Positions 37,704 to 38,807 of a stretch of 38,807 nt of DNA are shown in pieces. Source of the stretch: Marinobacter halodurans (lineage in GTDB: Bacteria > Pseudomonadota > Gammaproteobacteria > Pseudomonadales > Oleiphilaceae). Under the pieces are notes generated by a model that searched no databases, was not told where the DNA came from, and saw only the letters and a list, made by a program, of their open reading frames with translations. Both the position numbers and the translations under genes were made by a program. Position 1 is the stretch's first letter. Every line of letters starts with the position of its first letter. The DNA lies in contig NZ_SJDL01000046.1 of the NCBI RefSeq assembly GCF_004327985.1, positions 1-38,807 of the forward strand, in the 5' to 3' direction.

Positions 37704-38807
37704 GAGGCTGTAGAAAAACTCGATTTCGAGCCGTCCCCAGCGCCTGTTTCCCAAGATTTTTGTAGCGGCCATCAGCTAGCTGATCATCGAGATACCAATG
37801 TTCAGCCGTCAGTTTCGGCCCTTTGACGGTCTCAGCACCGGTATTACTGGCATTCAGCGGCCACATTCCTAGCCTTCCACCCTCAGCATTACGCCGCTAA
37901 CCGCCCGTAATTCGCCAGCTTTTCAATATTGTGCACCAGGCAGTATAGCTGCCACTGGCCCTGAACCTTTTTCCGGCTCCGCAAACTGAAGCGATTGAGC
38001 CCTTTATTCGTGCCAATGTTGCCGAACACGGGTTCCACCACCGACATCCAGTGACTGTAAATCTCTTTACCCTGCGGGCTGTCTACCCGGTGCTTCATCC
38101 AATCGGTGTAGTTGGGCAGGCGCTTGTTCCCGATGGTGAATGAGACCTGCCTTCCGGACCCTTTGCGATGATTGGCGGACGCCGGATTCTGCATGCACTG
38201 ATGCTTCTTCGAGCCGTGTCGGCATTGCAGCAAACGGCCTTCGAAATGCACCCGCATTTTGCCGTTCTCGGCTTCGCGTGTGCCCTGGTAGCTGATGGCA
38301 TTGCCTGCCGGGCAGAGGCACGTCAGGTTCACCGGATCGAACTGGAACTCGCTGGCCGGAATGATGTCTTTCCAGTCGTTGTCTGGCAGGTTCTGATGGC
38401 GCTTTCCGTACTTGTCTTTCTGCTGCGCGAACTTGGGGTCGCGGCTGCGGAAGCGGTTGTCCGGGATGTAGCCATTGATCTGCCGCTCGTGCAGGTACTT
38501 CAGTTGGCTCCGTTGGCGAAGCCGGTGTCGGCGGTGATCACAGCGCCCTGCTGGTAAATGCTGTCAGCGATACCCAGCTTCTTGAATCGGACTTCGACGC
38601 TCTCCAGCACCGGTTGCAGCGTGTGGTGTTCCTGGCCCTCGCCAAAGGCCTGGGCGTCGATGATGACCTGGTGTTTCTTATCCACGGTGGCCACGCCGTT
38701 ATAGCCCTGGAGCGTGCCCTTGCTGGTGGTCATCTTGGCGCTTTCGTTGTCAGTCAGGTTGCTCTTCACTTCCTTGCTCCGCTTCCCCCGGCCCATCCTT
38801 GGGCGGT
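37704..38807 (-). mobile_element. IS1182-like insertion sequence (partial, window edge)
   Basis: The left end begins about 37704 with GAGGCTGTAGAAAAACTC, the usual style of IS1182-family termini. It abuts GCATAAC, the core of an attC site (minus strand GTTATGC), so the element has inserted at or in the next attC of the array. The transposase gene fills the rest. The right end is outside the window, so the target duplication cannot be checked. Confidence 0.8.
37889..38807 (-). pseudogene. IS1182-family transposase, frameshifted and cut by the window edge
   Basis: The upstream frame reads SNLTDNESAKMTTSKGTLQGYNGVATVDKKHQVIIDAQAFGEGQEHHTLQPVLESV...ITADTGFANGAN and stops at 38500. One base further the other frame continues LKYLHERQINGYIPDNRFRSRDPKF...FQFDPVNLTCLCPAGNAISYQG to ...VEPVFGNIGTNKGLNRFSLRSRKKVQGQWQLYCLVHNIEKLANYG, ending at 37889. 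A single missing base near 38502-38506 (AAC-CTG reduced to AACTG) separates them. Catalytic residues of the DDE transposase are split across the frames, so it should be inactive. The N-terminal part is beyond the edge. Confidence 0.85.

Larger units (their letters stand above)
34232..37704 (-). other. Right integron gene-cassette array (no integrase visible)
   Basis: attC-type sites at 34232, 34856 (half), 35369 (degenerate) and 36004 (interrupted) alternate with short modules: GFA protein, decayed higBA, yefM-yoeB, axe-txe. All attC sites have the same orientation as those of the left array. The right limit is a GCATAAC attC end at 37698-37704, against which an IS1182-like element abuts. No intI gene is visible. 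Confidence 0.75.

Overview
The window reads as a gammaproteobacterial chromosome segment. The gene content (FNT nitrite/formate channel beside a PP2C-kinase fusion, spermidine/putrescine-type ABC operon, CheV, a DUF6482-like protein, LysE exporters, a patatin, YbaK) resembles Marinobacter or a close relative. That assignment is from gene content only, because no rRNA or tRNA is present. There is no CRISPR array.

Layout. (1) Positions 1-4313 are an array of integron gene cassettes, all read on the minus strand, each gene followed by its own attC site. Reading right to left: two near-identical cassettes for tiny hydrophobic proteins (a tandem duplication), an 86-aa protein, a PIN/NYN-like nuclease with a winged-helix tail, a full NhaA Na+/H+ antiporter, a 93-aa acidic protein, a 76- to 97-aa protein, and a GFA-family protein cut short by what looks like the end of an insertion sequence at the window edge. 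(2) 4314-4735 is an AT-rich, repeat-bearing gap; no integron integrase is visible there. (3) 4736-33866 is about 29 kb of conventional chromosomal genes: kinase/phosphatase plus FNT channel, an AEC transporter, the four-gene polyamine ABC operon, a GMC oxidoreductase with a Tat-signal partner, RarD-like permease, a class V aminotransferase with a divergent Lrp-type regulator, a secreted metallo-beta-lactamase-fold hydrolase, small membrane proteins, YbaK, CheV, a secreted lipase, two LysE exporters, a patatin, a frameshifted MFS gene, a nitrilase-family amidase, a PfkB sugar kinase and a 3-hydroxybenzoate 4-monooxygenase (MobA-like). (4) 34232 to about 37704 is a second cassette array, with attC sites pointing the same way as the first. 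It holds a second GFA protein, a decayed higBA toxin-antitoxin pair, an intact yefM-yoeB pair (on the plus strand), and an axe-txe pair whose attC is interrupted by an internally deleted group IIC-attC intron. (5) From about 37704 to the right edge is a frameshifted IS1182-like element that begins directly at an attC end.

The main biological interest is therefore two integrase-less cassette arrays, in the same orientation, flanking a block of ordinary genes. Array 2 carries three toxin-antitoxin modules (two intact in sequence) that could stabilise it, and it shows several generations of damage: a half-deleted attC, a retrointron in another attC, and an IS at a third. In the central block the recognisable regulatory features are a hairpin-rich leader with a U-tract ahead of the FNT channel, palindromes between the aminotransferase and its Lrp-type regulator, a terminator-like inverted repeat covering two convergent stop codons, and a 140-bp imperfect palindromic repeat.
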